A stretch of 64,000 nt of DNA, from NCBI RefSeq assembly GCF_019711565.1, contig NZ_JAIGNN010000002.1:248001-312000 (forward strand), in the 5' to 3' direction. Positions within the stretch are counted from its first letter, which is position 1, and the number at the start of each line of letters is the position of its first letter. The notes below the pieces were generated by a model. It was not told where the DNA came from. It was given only the letters and a program-made list of their open reading frames with translations, and did not search any database. Origin of the DNA: Qipengyuania proteolytica (GTDB taxonomy: Bacteria; Pseudomonadota; Alphaproteobacteria; Sphingomonadales; Sphingomonadaceae). This document shows, one piece after another, positions 27,396-35,873 of the stretch. A program made the translations under genes and the position numbers.

Positions 27396-28385
27396 GTGGC
27401 GATCGAAGTCAGCTATCACGAGACGGTTAGCAAACTGCAAGAGTTTGCCGAATTTGCACGCGGACCGTTCGACAGGGCGGAGTGGTATGCGCTGCTGGCG
27501 ACGGGCGGTTGCGAGCCGCTGATCGTGACCGGTCGCTCGGCAAAGCGGACAGTCGCCCTGCCCCTGATGCGCGGCAACGATGGCCTTGCGAGCCTGACCA
27601 ACTGGTTCAGCTTCACCTGGCGCCCGCTGGGCCATACCGATTATCTGGTCGACGAGATCCTCACCGAAATCGCCCGCGACCTGCGCGGCAGGGTGGCGCA
27701 CCTTACTCTCGCACCCGTGCCGGATGAAGACGGCAGCGCAGCGCGGCTAGAAACAGCGTTCCGCGCGGGCGGCTGGATCGTCATCCGCGAACAGTCGGAT
27801 GAAAACCATGTCCTGCGGGTGGAAGGCCGCTCCTTCGCGGAATACTGGTCCTATCGCCCCGGAAAAATGCGCACGACCTTGAAACGGAAGGCCAGGAAGG
27901 TCGACGTCGAAATCCTGACTCGGTTCGAAGAGCCCGCCTGGGCGGATTATCGCTCCATATACGAAGCGAGCTGGAAGCCCGAGGAAGAACGGGCAGATGT
28001 TCTTGATGCCTTCGCCCGCGCCGAGGGGGAAGCCGGCCGCATTCGCCTCGGCATAGCCCGAGCCGACGGAAGCCCGGTCGCGGCACAGTTCTGGACGGTC
28101 GAGAATGGCACCGCCTACATCCACAAGCTCGCCCATATCGAGGCCGCCAAGCCGCTTTCTGCCGGGACCACGCTGAGCGCCGCGCTGTTCGAGCATGCGA
28201 TCGATGTCGACAAGGTCGAATTGGTCGATTTCGGCACGGGGTCGGACGCCTACAAGCGCGACTGGATGGAAACAGTGCGCCCGCGTTACCGCCTGACCTG
28301 CTATGACTGGCGCCGGCCCGCCACGTGGTTGCCGATTGCGAAGGCCTTGGTCCGTCGCCTTGCGCCGCGAAATTCGCGCGGCTAA
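27396..28385 (+). CDS. GNAT/FemAB-like acyltransferase of the XrtA-linked module
   Basis: A 329-residue protein with a GNAT fold resembling the BcsL/CelD-type acetyltransferases of polysaccharide loci. Recognisable blocks are WSYRPGKMRTTLKRKARK, DYRSIYEASWKPEE, PVAAQFWTVENGTAYIHKLAH and LVDFGTGSDAYKRDW, the last typical of the family's C-terminus. Next to a carrier-protein gene, it is a good candidate for transferring the carrier-bound acyl group to a sugar or amine; this is inference. The start is taken as GTG 27396, preceded by a G-rich AAGGCGGGG, but the start is uncertain because it lies 27 bases from the divergent ligase start. Confidence 0.78.
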   Translation: MAIEVSYHETVSKLQEFAEFARGPFDRAEWYALLATGGCEPLIVTGRSAKRTVALPLMRGNDGLASLTNWFSFTWRPLGHTDYLVDEILTEIARDLRGRVAHLTLAPVPDEDGSAARLETAFRAGGWIVIREQSDENHVLRVEGRSFAEYWSYRPGKMRTTLKRKARKVDVEILTRFEEPAWADYRSIYEASWKPEEERADVLDAFARAEGEAGRIRLGIARADGSPVAAQFWTVENGTAYIHKLAHIEAAKPLSAGTTLSAALFEHAIDVDKVELVDFGTGSDAYKRDWMETVRPRYRLTCYDWRRPATWLPIAKALVRRLAPRNSRG

Positions 28386-28421
28386 GGGCAACGCCTTCGT
28401 ACGCAGGGGATTACCAAGCGA

Positions 28422-28724
28422 ATGACCGCCGAGACCGCCAGTGCCGATCCGACCGGGCCTAGCCGCAGCGCCATCGACACTACCTTGCGCGCCATCCTGC
28501 GCGATGTCCTCGCTCTGGATGACGGGCAGGTCGAAGGTTTCGACGGCGATACCGGCCTGTTCGGCCACCTGCCCGAACTCGACTCCATGGCCGTCGCCGG
28601 CCTGCTGACCGAAATGGAAGACCGGCTCGACATCGTGATCGACGACGATGATGTCGACGGCGAAATGCTCGAGACCTATGGCGGCCTGCTCGCCTTCGCC
28701 GAAGCGAAAACGGTCGAAGGCTGA
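28422..28724 (+). CDS. Acyl carrier protein of the XrtA-linked module
   Basis: A 100-residue acidic four-helix carrier. The phosphopantetheine attachment serine is Ser55 in the motif ELDSMAV, in place of the classical DSL. It is not the fatty-acid AcpP (which is about 78 residues with GADSLD) and has a longer, Ser/Thr/Ala-rich N-terminal tail. It would hold the group activated by the AMP-forming ligase encoded on the opposite strand 1 kb away. The start ATG 28422 has AGGGGA upstream. The hydrolase-2 gene begins eight bases after its stop. Confidence 0.88.
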   Translation: MTAETASADPTGPSRSAIDTTLRAILRDVLALDDGQVEGFDGDTGLFGHLPELDSMAVAGLLTEMEDRLDIVIDDDDVDGEMLETYGGLLAFAEAKTVEG

Positions 28725-28732
28725 CCCTCCGC

Positions 28733-29410
28733 ATGTACAGCAGTTGGCCCTGCCCGACGCCCGATGGCGGAACGGGCGAGGAGATGATGCTGGGCTTCGA
28801 CCAAGGGCGGACAACCCGCATATTGCTGCTCGCTCCACTATTCGACGAGGCCAACAAGTTTCGTCGTCAACTCGTTGAAATCATGCGCAGGTTGGATCAG
28901 AACGGGATCGACAGCTTCCTGCCGGACATGCCCGGGTGCAACGAGAGCCTTGCCCGACATGGCGAGCAGAGCCTCGCCCGCTGGCAGGAGGTGGCGGCCA
29001 GAGCAGCCGACCATGTGCGGGCGACGCATGTCTTCGCGATCCGGTCGGGTAGCTGGCTTGCTCCAGAGGCTCATGCAGGCTGGCTCTATGCGCCTGCCAG
29101 ACCGGCCAAGATCCTGAGAAGCCTCGCCCGCGCGCGCACCCTCGCGGCGCGCGAAGCAGGCCGCGACGAGACGGTGGACAGCTTACTCGAGCAGGGCCGC
29201 ACCAAGGGTATCGAGCTGACGGGATGGGAGCTCGGGTCCCGGCTTGTCGGCGAACTGGAAACAGCGCAATTCGAGCCCGCTGCCGCTTATTCGGTGATCG
29301 AACAGGCCGACATCGGCGGAAAGCCACTCTGGCTGCGGGCGGAAAACGATGTCGATCCGGCGCAGGCCGACGCGCTTGTAGCTCTGATCCTGGCGGGGTT
29401 GTCCGCATGA
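28733..29410 (+). CDS. Alpha/beta hydrolase 2, exosortase A-associated (TIGR03101-like)
   Basis: A 225-residue alpha/beta-hydrolase-like protein. The N-terminal strand and oxyanion region ILLLAPLFDEANKFRRQ is well kept, as is the FLPDMPGCNES strand/turn. At the place of the nucleophile elbow it reads FAIRSGSW instead of G-x-S-x-G, and no clear acid/His pair follows, so it may be a degenerate partner or have a different catalytic layout. Its stop overlaps the start of hydrolase 1 in an ATGA, so the two are probably made together and may act as a pair. Function unknown. Confidence 0.85.
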   Translation: MYSSWPCPTPDGGTGEEMMLGFDQGRTTRILLLAPLFDEANKFRRQLVEIMRRLDQNGIDSFLPDMPGCNESLARHGEQSLARWQEVAARAADHVRATHVFAIRSGSWLAPEAHAGWLYAPARPAKILRSLARARTLAAREAGRDETVDSLLEQGRTKGIELTGWELGSRLVGELETAQFEPAAAYSVIEQADIGGKPLWLRAENDVDPAQADALVALILAGLSA

Positions 29411-30183
29411 GCCGCATGCCGCTTAGCTTCGAGTGCCAGGGCAAGCGCTGCGGCGCGACGCTCGACACTGCGCCCGGGGCAACGGGCCTGCTGATCGTGA
29501 GCGGCGGCAACGAAATCCGCGCCGGTGCCTTTAACGGACAGGCGCGCCTTGCCGCTGAAATCGCCGCGAAAGGTTTCCCGGTATTCCGCTTCGATCGCCG
29601 GGGGATCGGCGACAGCGAGGGCGAGAACCGCGAATTTCGCAGGTCGCGCAAGGATATCGCCTCGGCCCTGCTGGCGTTCCGTGCCATCGCGCCGCAGGTC
29701 GAACGCGTCGTCGGATTCGGCAATTGCGATGCCGCGAGCGCGCTGATGCTGGCAGAGGGTGCGGGTTGCGACGCCCTCGTCCTCAGCAATCCTTGGACAA
29801 TCGACGAGCACGAGGCTGCGGTGCAGGCCCCGTCCGCGCTGCGCTCGCGCTATGTCGAGAAGCTGAAGAACCCGCGCGAAGTTCTGCGGTTGCTCACGGG
29901 CGGGGTCGACCTGCGCAAGCTTGCGTCAGGCGTACGGCAAGCGAGTGCGAGTGGTCCGCCGCGCTCGAAGCTTGCTGGAGAAATGGAGCGCGGCCTGGCC
30001 GGCTTCGTCGGCCCCGTCCGCATCCTGTTGGCCGAGAACGACCGGACGGCGCAGGTTTTCGCCGAGCGGTGGGACAGTTCGGATAGCCGCATTGTCCGCT
30101 GCCCGGGTGCCGGTCATGCCTATGCCGAAGCGCATGCCCGCACATGGCTGCGCGAGCAGATACTCGAAGCGCTCCGGGTCTAG
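29407..30183 (+). CDS. Alpha/beta hydrolase 1, exosortase A-associated (TIGR03100-like)
   Basis: A 258-residue alpha/beta hydrolase. After the first strand LLIVSGGNEIRAGAF comes FRFDRRGIGDSEG, and the nucleophile elbow reads GFGNCDAAS, placing a cysteine where hydrolases normally have serine. A late aspartate (LLAENDRTAQ) and His in GAGHAYAEA complete a Cys-Asp-His triad. A cysteine nucleophile, as in dienelactone hydrolases, suits thioester or lactone chemistry, for example release from the carrier protein encoded two genes upstream; that is inference. Its TAG stop lies in a CTAG that also gives the stop of the convergent RNA methyltransferase. Confidence 0.88.
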   Translation: MSRMPLSFECQGKRCGATLDTAPGATGLLIVSGGNEIRAGAFNGQARLAAEIAAKGFPVFRFDRRGIGDSEGENREFRRSRKDIASALLAFRAIAPQVERVVGFGNCDAASALMLAEGAGCDALVLSNPWTIDEHEAAVQAPSALRSRYVEKLKNPREVLRLLTGGVDLRKLASGVRQASASGPPRSKLAGEMERGLAGFVGPVRILLAENDRTAQVFAERWDSSDSRIVRCPGAGHAYAEAHARTWLREQILEALRV

Positions 30184-31376
30184 CGGACGAAGTAGCTGGC
30201 GAGTTCGACATGCGTCGACCAGCGGAACTGCCCGACCGGACGCAGCGTCTCGAGCCGGAAGCCCGCATCGACCAGCGTCTTCGCATCCTTCGCCCAGCTT
30301 GCAGGGTTGCAACTGATGTAAGCGACGCGCTGTGCCGTGCTGGCTGCGATCTGTGCCACCTGTTCGCGCGCCCCGGCCCTCGGAGGATCGAGCAAGATGG
30401 CGGCGAAGCGGCCGATTTCTTCGGCTTGCAGGGGATTGCGGAACAGGTCCCGGTGCATTGCATGGACGGACTGGCCACGCAGGTTCGCCGCCGCCTTGCA
30501 AGCCAGATGCGCATCGCGCGCGGCTTCGACAGCAAGAAACTTGCTCGGTCCGACAAGCGCGAAGGCGAATGTGCCGAGGCCGGAGAACAGGTCGGCTACG
30601 GTGGCCGCGCCCGTCAGCGCAGCGCGCGCATCGGCCACCAGCACATTCTCGCCATCGAGCGTGGGCTGGAGGAAGCTGCCGTGCGGCAGGGGAACCGGAA
30701 CCGGGCCGAGCATGACGGTGATCGGCTGCGGTTCCCAGACGGTCTCGGGCCCGTAACCCTGATCGAGCGAAAGGCGAGCGAGGCCATGATCACGCGCGAA
30801 ATCAAGCAGGGCTTCGGTAGCGACAAGGCCATCTGCCGACATCCCCTTCAGCACGCAATCGACGCCCTGGTCCGCCAGCGTCAGCTCGATATCGACCGGC
30901 TGTCGCCCGCCATGTTTCGCAACGAGCGCGCGCAGCGGCGCGATTAGGGCGAACAGTTTGGGTCGGAGGATATGGCACTCGCGCAGGTCGACGATCCGGT
31001 GCGCGCCTTTTTCACGGAATCCGAGCACGGCACCGCTGGCGGTGCGCAGGCCATGCAGGGTCGCGCGCCGGCGGCTGTTCGGCGGCGAAAGGTGCGTCGG
31101 GAGCAGCGCGCCCACCACGATACCCTGCCCCTCGGCAGCGTGGACAACCCGATCGGTGACGAATTGCCGCAGCGCCTCCTCGTCGGCCTGCTGCAGCTGG
31201 CATCCCCCGCAGGTACCGAAATGACGGCACGGAGGCGTGACATGATGCGGGCCACGCTCGATCGTGCCATCGTCCTGCACGATGTCGCCGGGCACGGCAC
31301 CGGCCACATGGCGACCCGACGCGGTGACGCCATCGCCCTTGGCGGCGATGCGAAGGATGGTTTCTTTGTTGCTCAC
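30180..31376 (-). CDS. 23S rRNA/tRNA uracil-C5 methyltransferase family (RlmD/TrmA type)
   Basis: SAM-dependent RNA m5U methyltransferase of 398 residues. The [4Fe-4S] cluster cysteines are in PPCRHFGTCGGC plus a downstream Cys in LRECHILR, which places it with RlmD-type enzymes rather than TrmA. The SAM motif is VADLFSGLGTFA; the catalytic cysteine is in AYISCNPASW. There is a short N-terminal TRAM-like part (KGDGVTASGRHVAG). The target base in RNA cannot be fixed by sequence. The start is GTG 31376, overlapping the NAD(P)HX gene stop in a GTGA. Tail-to-tail with hydrolase 1: the CTAG 30180-30183 encodes both stops. Confidence 0.92.
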   Translation of the reverse strand: MSNKETILRIAAKGDGVTASGRHVAGAVPGDIVQDDGTIERGPHHVTPPCRHFGTCGGCQLQQADEEALRQFVTDRVVHAAEGQGIVVGALLPTHLSPPNSRRRATLHGLRTASGAVLGFREKGAHRIVDLRECHILRPKLFALIAPLRALVAKHGGRQPVDIELTLADQGVDCVLKGMSADGLVATEALLDFARDHGLARLSLDQGYGPETVWEPQPITVMLGPVPVPLPHGSFLQPTLDGENVLVADARAALTGAATVADLFSGLGTFAFALVGPSKFLAVEAARDAHLACKAAANLRGQSVHAMHRDLFRNPLQAEEIGRFAAILLDPPRAGAREQVAQIAASTAQRVAYISCNPASWAKDAKTLVDAGFRLETLRPVGQFRWSTHVELASYFVR

Positions 31377-32755
31377 AGGAACGACGCCATGGCCGGTTTC
31401 ACGGCGCGCGCAAGATCGCTGGCCGAGAAAGCCGGTGACGCAAGGCGCGCAGCCTCGAGGTGCAGCCACACCCCTTCCTCGCAGGCCCGCATCGGATCGC
31501 CGTGGACCGCCAGCCGTGACGCCACGATACCGGCGAGCACATCGCCAGTTCCGGCGGTCGAGAGCCAGCTCGATCCGGCGGGGAAGAAACGCGTGCCGTC
31601 CCTCCCGACGAGGATCGTGTCCGGGCCCTTGGCCAGCACGGTCAGGCCAGTGGCGTCGTGCAGCCCCTGCGCCCGCGTAAGCTTGCTTTCCGCCGTGACG
31701 CCGAAAGCCTCGCAGAGTCGTGCCAACTCGCCCTCATGTGGGGTTAGGCAGACCGCGGCAGGGTCCTTGCCCGCCACCATGTCTGGCACAAGCAGGTGCA
31801 AGGCATCGGCATCGAGGACGCACGGTTTGCCGGTAGCCAGGACCGCCGACAGCTTGTCGCGCGCGGCGGCATCCCGCCCCAGACCCGGACCGACGAGCAG
31901 CGCCGCGATGCGCCTGTCGTCGAGCACCCCGGCCAGATCGCTCCCGATCACCAGATCGGCGGGCGCGTCGGGATGCGAGTTTTCGCTCACCAGTTTCACA
32001 TAGCCTGCCCCGGCATGCATGGCCGCCTCCGCCGCGAGGATCGGCGCGCCCGGCATGGTCCCGGCAAGGATGGCTAGCAGGCCGCGGCGATACTTGTGGC
32101 TGTCGGCAGGCGGTGCGGCGAACGCGGGCCATTGCGAGAGTCGCTCTGTGGAGCCATCGAGATCGAGCCCGATGTCGACCAGTCGACGCGCACCCATCGC
32201 AGCCATGGCAGGCATCAGCAGATGCGCGCGCTTCCACGCACCCAGCGCCAGCGTCAGGTCGTATGCAGGCAGCGGCCCGAGGATGCGCCCGCTATCGCTT
32301 TCGACGGCACTCGGGACGTCGATTGCAATCTTATAACAGGTACTTCCAGCTACTTTCTCAAGCAGCTTCGCAAAGTCTACGCGAACCTCCCTTGCGAGTC
32401 CGTAGCCGAACAGGCAGTCGACCACGACGTGCCCTGCGGGAATGCCATCCTGCTCGACAACCCCGCCGAAACCCTGTCGGGCAATGCATGCCGTTTCGGT
32501 CTTCGGTTCGACCGGGGCAATGACCTGAACCGCGTAACCGCTCCGCAGGAGGACGTCGGCGATGACATAGCCGTCACCGCCGTTGTTGCCCGGCCCGCAC
32601 AGCACGGTGACATCGCGCCCGGCGGCCATGCGCATGACCCACCGCGCTGCGCCCTGCCCCGCCCGCTGCATCAGCTCCCATTCGCTCGTGCCGGCATCCA
32701 TCGCCGCGCGTTCCGCCGCGCGCATCTGCTCGACGGTGAGGACGACGTCACTCAT
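31373..32755 (-). CDS. nnr: Bifunctional NAD(P)HX epimerase/dehydratase
   Basis: Repair enzyme for damaged hydrated NAD(P)H, 460 residues, fused as in most bacteria. The N-terminal YjeF_N epimerase domain has VLCGPGNNGGDGYV at about residue 50. The C-terminal carbohydrate-kinase-like dehydratase uses ADP or ATP and shows HKYRRGLLAILAG, DADALHLL, LTPHEGELARL and STAGTGDVLAG. The start at ATG 32755 overlaps the end of the lipoprotein gene by eight bases. The stop overlaps the RNA methyltransferase start, so the three genes likely share a message. Confidence 0.94.
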   Translation of the reverse strand: MSDVVLTVEQMRAAERAAMDAGTSEWELMQRAGQGAARWVMRMAAGRDVTVLCGPGNNGGDGYVIADVLLRSGYAVQVIAPVEPKTETACIARQGFGGVVEQDGIPAGHVVVDCLFGYGLAREVRVDFAKLLEKVAGSTCYKIAIDVPSAVESDSGRILGPLPAYDLTLALGAWKRAHLLMPAMAAMGARRLVDIGLDLDGSTERLSQWPAFAAPPADSHKYRRGLLAILAGTMPGAPILAAEAAMHAGAGYVKLVSENSHPDAPADLVIGSDLAGVLDDRRIAALLVGPGLGRDAAARDKLSAVLATGKPCVLDADALHLLVPDMVAGKDPAAVCLTPHEGELARLCEAFGVTAESKLTRAQGLHDATGLTVLAKGPDTILVGRDGTRFFPAGSSWLSTAGTGDVLAGIVASRLAVHGDPMRACEEGVWLHLEAARLASPAFSASDLARAVKPAMASFL

Positions 32756-33101
32756 TCGCGGCGTCCCGGTTCGGAAAACTGTACGCGTCTCCCGCGACGG
32801 TAACGATGACGCCTCCGTCACGAACCTCGCTCCGCGCCTCGTCGGCACCGTCGAGCGCGACGAAGCCGTCCTCGCGCAGCAACAGGCGGCGGAAGCTGCC
32901 ATCGGGATGGCGGATAATGTAGATATTTGCGCCCGCCACGCGCGCGGTTTCGAGACGGCACGCGTCGGACCAGTCGCCTTCGCCCGCCAGCGCACACTGC
33001 ACCGGTTCCGCGCCTTCCTGAGCGACCTCCTGCGTCGGGGAGCAGGCGACGGCGAGCGTCAGGGTGCCGAAGACGGCAAGCCAGTGCGAGGTCATTCTCA
33101 T
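32748..33101 (-). CDS. Small hypothetical lipoprotein
   Basis: A 117-residue protein with a signal peptide ending in a lipobox-like AVAC, so it is probably a lipoprotein. The mature part is small and acidic, with two further cysteines (VQCALAGEGDWSDACRLE) that may form a disulfide, and a DGFVALDGADEAR stretch; no known domain is recognised. Two starts are possible: ATG 33101 and ATG 33095. The GGGGA upstream has better spacing (six bases) for 33095. It overlaps the NAD(P)HX gene by eight bases and follows ilvD after 38 bases. Confidence 0.75.
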   Translation of the reverse strand: MRMTSHWLAVFGTLTLAVACSPTQEVAQEGAEPVQCALAGEGDWSDACRLETARVAGANIYIIRHPDGSFRRLLLREDGFVALDGADEARSEVRDGGVIVTVAGDAYSFPNRDAANE

Positions 33102-33139
33102 TCCCCGCGGCTGCCACGCCTGCATTGCGGGGGCAAGTC

Positions 33140-34987
33140 TCAGTCGCGCCTGATCTGCGAAACGTCCCGGATCGCGCCGCGTGCAGCAGAGGTGGTCATC
33201 GCCGCATAGGCTTCGAGTGCCGGCGAGACGCGGCGTTCGCGCGTCTGCGCCGGGCGCCAGCCCTTCGCATCCTGCGCTGCGCGGCGCTCGGCCAGCACCT
33301 CGTCGGAAACGGCAAGGTTGATCGTGCGATCGGGGATCGAGATTTCGATCCTGTCGCCATTCTCGACCAGCCCGATCTCGCCACCCTCCGCAGCCTCCGG
33401 CGATACGTGACCGATGGAGAGGCCGGAGGTCCCGCCCGAAAAGCGGCCGTCGGTCAGCAGCGCGCAAGCCGCGCCGAGGCCCTTCGATTTGAGGTAACTC
33501 GTCGGGTAGAGCATCTCCTGCATGCCCGGCCCGCCGCGCGGACCTTCGTAGCGGATCACCACGACGTCGCCCTCGACGACCTGGCCGGTGAGGATTGCGG
33601 TCACCGCATCGTCCTGGCTCTCGTAGACCTTGGCCGGGCCCGAGAAGTTCAGGATGCTCTCATCCACCCCGGCGGTCTTCACGATACAGCCGTCACGCGC
33701 GATATTGCCGTAGAGCACCGCAAGGCCGCCGTCCTTGCTGAAGGCATGCTCGGCGCTGCGTATGACGCCGGTCTCGCGGTCGAGATCGAGGATCTCCCAA
33801 CGGCGCGACTGGCTGAAGGCGGTCTGCGTCGGCACCCCGCCCGGCGCGGCGGAGAAGAACTCGCGCACCTTGTTGTTCTGCGTGCGGCCGATATCCCAAT
33901 CGTCGAGCGCATCGCCCATCGTCGGGCTGTGCACGGTCGGCAGCGCGGTGTGGAGCAGGCCGGCCTTTTCCAGCTCGCCGAGGATCGCCATGATCCCGCC
34001 CGCGCGGTGAACGTCCTCCATGTGGACGTCGCTCTTGGCCGGGGCGACCTTGCTCAGGCACGGCACCTTGCGGCTCAAGCGGTCGATGTCCTGCATGGTG
34101 AAATCGACCCCCGCCTCATGCGCGGCGGCGAGCAAATGGAGCACGGTGTTGGTCGACCCGCCCATCGCGATGTCGAGGCTCATCGCGTTCTCGAACGCCT
34201 CGAAGCTCGCGATCGAGCGCGGCAGGACGCTCTCGTCCTCTTCCTCGTAATACCGCTTCGCCAGCGTCACCACGAGCCGCCCGGCCCGTTCGAACAATTG
34301 CTTGCGGTCGGCATGGGTCGCCAGGGTCGAGCCATTGCCGGGCAGCGACAGACCCAGCGCCTCGGTCAGGCAGTTCATCGAATTGGCGGTGAACATGCCG
34401 CTGCACGATCCGCAGGTCGGGCAGGCGTTCTGCTCGATCGCGGTCACTTCCTCGTCGGTATAGGCCTCGTCGGCGGCAGCGACCATGGCATCGACGAGGT
34501 CGAGCGCGACCTCTTTGCCCTTCACCACGACCTTGCCCGCTTCCATCGGCCCGCCGCTGACGAACACCGCAGGGATATTCAGCCGCATCGCCGCCATCAG
34601 CATCCCGGGGGTGATCTTGTCGCAATTGGAGATGCAGACCATCGCATCGGCGCAATGGGCGTTGACCATGTATTCGACGCTGTCGGCGATGAGGTCGCGG
34701 CTGGGGAGCGAATAGAGCATCCCGTCGTGCCCCATCGCGATCCCGTCATCGACCGCGATGGTGTTGAATTCCTTGGCCACGCCGCCCGCCGCCTCAATCT
34801 CGCGCGCAACCAATTGGCCGAGGTCCTTCAAGTGGACATGTCCGGGGACAAACTGGGTAAAGCTGTTCACAACCGCGATGATCGGCTTGCCGAAATCGCC
34901 GTCCTTCATCCCCGTCGCGCGCCACAAGCCGCGGGCGCCGGCCATGTTGCGGCCATGGGTAGTGGTGCGGGAGCGGTAGGCGGGCAT
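33140..34987 (-). CDS. ilvD: Dihydroxy-acid dehydratase
   Basis: Third enzyme of branched-chain amino acid synthesis, converting 2,3-dihydroxy-isovalerate and -methylvalerate to the 2-oxo acids with an Fe-S cluster in the cytoplasm. The 615-residue protein matches the E. coli length and starts [19 protein letters not shown]; the upstream in-frame codons are not conserved. Cluster-region motifs are [13 protein letters not shown] and [12 protein letters not shown]. No other ilv gene is in the window. A perfect-looking inverted repeat lies in its upstream region (35020-35090), but this gap also separates it from an upstream co-directional gene, so the repeat could end that transcript. Confidence 0.97.
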   Translation of the reverse strand: MPAYRSRTTTHGRNMAGARGLWRATGMKDGDFGKPIIAVVNSFTQFVPGHVHLKDLGQLVAREIEAAGGVAKEFNTIAVDDGIAMGHDGMLYSLPSRDLIADSVEYMVNAHCADAMVCISNCDKITPGMLMAAMRLNIPAVFVSGGPMEAGKVVVKGKEVALDLVDAMVAAADEAYTDEEVTAIEQNACPTCGSCSGMFTANSMNCLTEALGLSLPGNGSTLATHADRKQLFERAGRLVVTLAKRYYEEEDESVLPRSIASFEAFENAMSLDIAMGGSTNTVLHLLAAAHEAGVDFTMQDIDRLSRKVPCLSKVAPAKSDVHMEDVHRAGGIMAILGELEKAGLLHTALPTVHSPTMGDALDDWDIGRTQNNKVREFFSAAPGGVPTQTAFSQSRRWEILDLDRETGVIRSAEHAFSKDGGLAVLYGNIARDGCIVKTAGVDESILNFSGPAKVYESQDDAVTAILTGQVVEGDVVVIRYEGPRGGPGMQEMLYPTSYLKSKGLGAACALLTDGRFSGGTSGLSIGHVSPEAAEGGEIGLVENGDRIEISIPDRTINLAVSDEVLAERRAAQDAKGWRPAQTRERRVSPALEAYAAMTTSAARGAIRDVSQIRRD

Positions 34988-35019
34988 GGCTGATCTCGAT
35001 TGCTGAACGGAACTCATAC

Positions 35020-35090
35020 CCGCTCACCCTGAGCCTGTCGAAGGGTCAGGTGCCGAGGTGGCTATCCTTCGATAGGCTCAGGATGAGCGG
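35020..35090. repeat. REP-like inverted repeat, 27-bp arms
   Basis: Left arm 35020-35046 (CCGCTCACCCTGAGCCTGTC, then GAAGGGT) and right arm 35064-35090 match in 24 of 27 positions as an inverted repeat, with a 17-base loop. The core CCTGAGCCTGTCGAAGG resembles a palindromic repeat widespread between genes in proteobacterial genomes. It lies between the N-formylglutamate amidohydrolase end (35148) and the ilvD start, in a 160-base gap. It may act as a transcript 3'-end stabiliser or attenuator. One such element is visible here; I found no second copy in this window. Confidence 0.85.
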
Positions 35091-35147
35091 AGGGACTGGG
35101 TTAGGCGAATCGAGCCGTCGTGCGAAACAGCTTTTGCTTGGACCCGC

Positions 35148-35873
35148 TCAAACTTCGAGCGCAACGCGCCCCAGCACGTCGGCCAGCATCAGCGCCCAGC
35201 GGGCCTGTCCGGCTTCGTTGGCGATCTGGTCCTGCCTGATCTCGACCGTGCAATAGGGAATGCCAGCGGCTTCCGCATGGCGGTCCATCGTGGCGTTGAG
35301 CTGCTTGCCCGAATAGGGCTCGTTGTCACCGACGGTCAGACCCTGCTGGCGAAACAGGCGCATGGCGTGCTGCGCCGCGCGATCGTCCTGGTTGTAGAGC
35401 AGCGCGACCTCCCACGGACGGTCCGCGCCGCCGCTTGCCAGTTTCGGCGTGAAGCTGTGCAGCGCGATGATCATCCGGGGTTTCGCCGCAGCGATGAACT
35501 TCGCCAGCGCGGCGTGGTAGGGGCGGTGATAGAGATCGAGCCGCTTTTCGATGTCGGCACCGATGTTGCCGGGGATCAGGTGGCCGTCGCTTTCCGTCGG
35601 AACCACGCCCGGCTCGTCTTCCTTGCGGTGGAAGTCGCAGACGAGGCGGCTGACGGTTGCGATATGCGCAGGGATGTTGTGACGGCGGGCAAGGCGGTCC
35701 GCGATCCCCTCCACACCGATATCGACCGCTATGTGATCGTCCAGCAAAGCGCGATCGATGCCGAGGTCTATGCCTGCGGGCACATGGTTGGAGGCATGAT
35801 CCGCCACGCAGACCAGCCCGCCGGGGCGCATCGAGTCCATACCAACCTGGCGGTACGGAAGACCGTCGATCAT
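35148..35873 (-). CDS. N-formylglutamate amidohydrolase
   Basis: A 241-residue zinc-type amidohydrolase (FGase/HutG2 family) that releases formate from N-formyl-L-glutamate in histidine breakdown, or acts on similar N-formyl or N-acyl amino acids. Conserved parts are CVADHASNHVP, TVSRLVCDFHRKEDE and MIIALHSFTPKL. No other hut gene is in the window, so a histidine pathway role is unproven. The start is ATG 35873, which overlaps the ispE stop in an ATGA; an ATG eight codons upstream would overlap ispE further and is less likely. Confidence 0.9.
   Translation of the reverse strand: MIDGLPYRQVGMDSMRPGGLVCVADHASNHVPAGIDLGIDRALLDDHIAVDIGVEGIADRLARRHNIPAHIATVSRLVCDFHRKEDEPGVVPTESDGHLIPGNIGADIEKRLDLYHRPYHAALAKFIAAAKPRMIIALHSFTPKLASGGADRPWEVALLYNQDDRAAQHAMRLFRQQGLTVGDNEPYSGKQLNATMDRHAEAAGIPYCTVEIRQDQIANEAGQARWALMLADVLGRVALEV

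Noticed and set aside
32927-34993. Plus-strand open frame of 688 codons opposite ilvD
   Set aside because: Antisense shadow of ilvD; no domain, biased to A, H, R and V as expected from reverse-complement reading.
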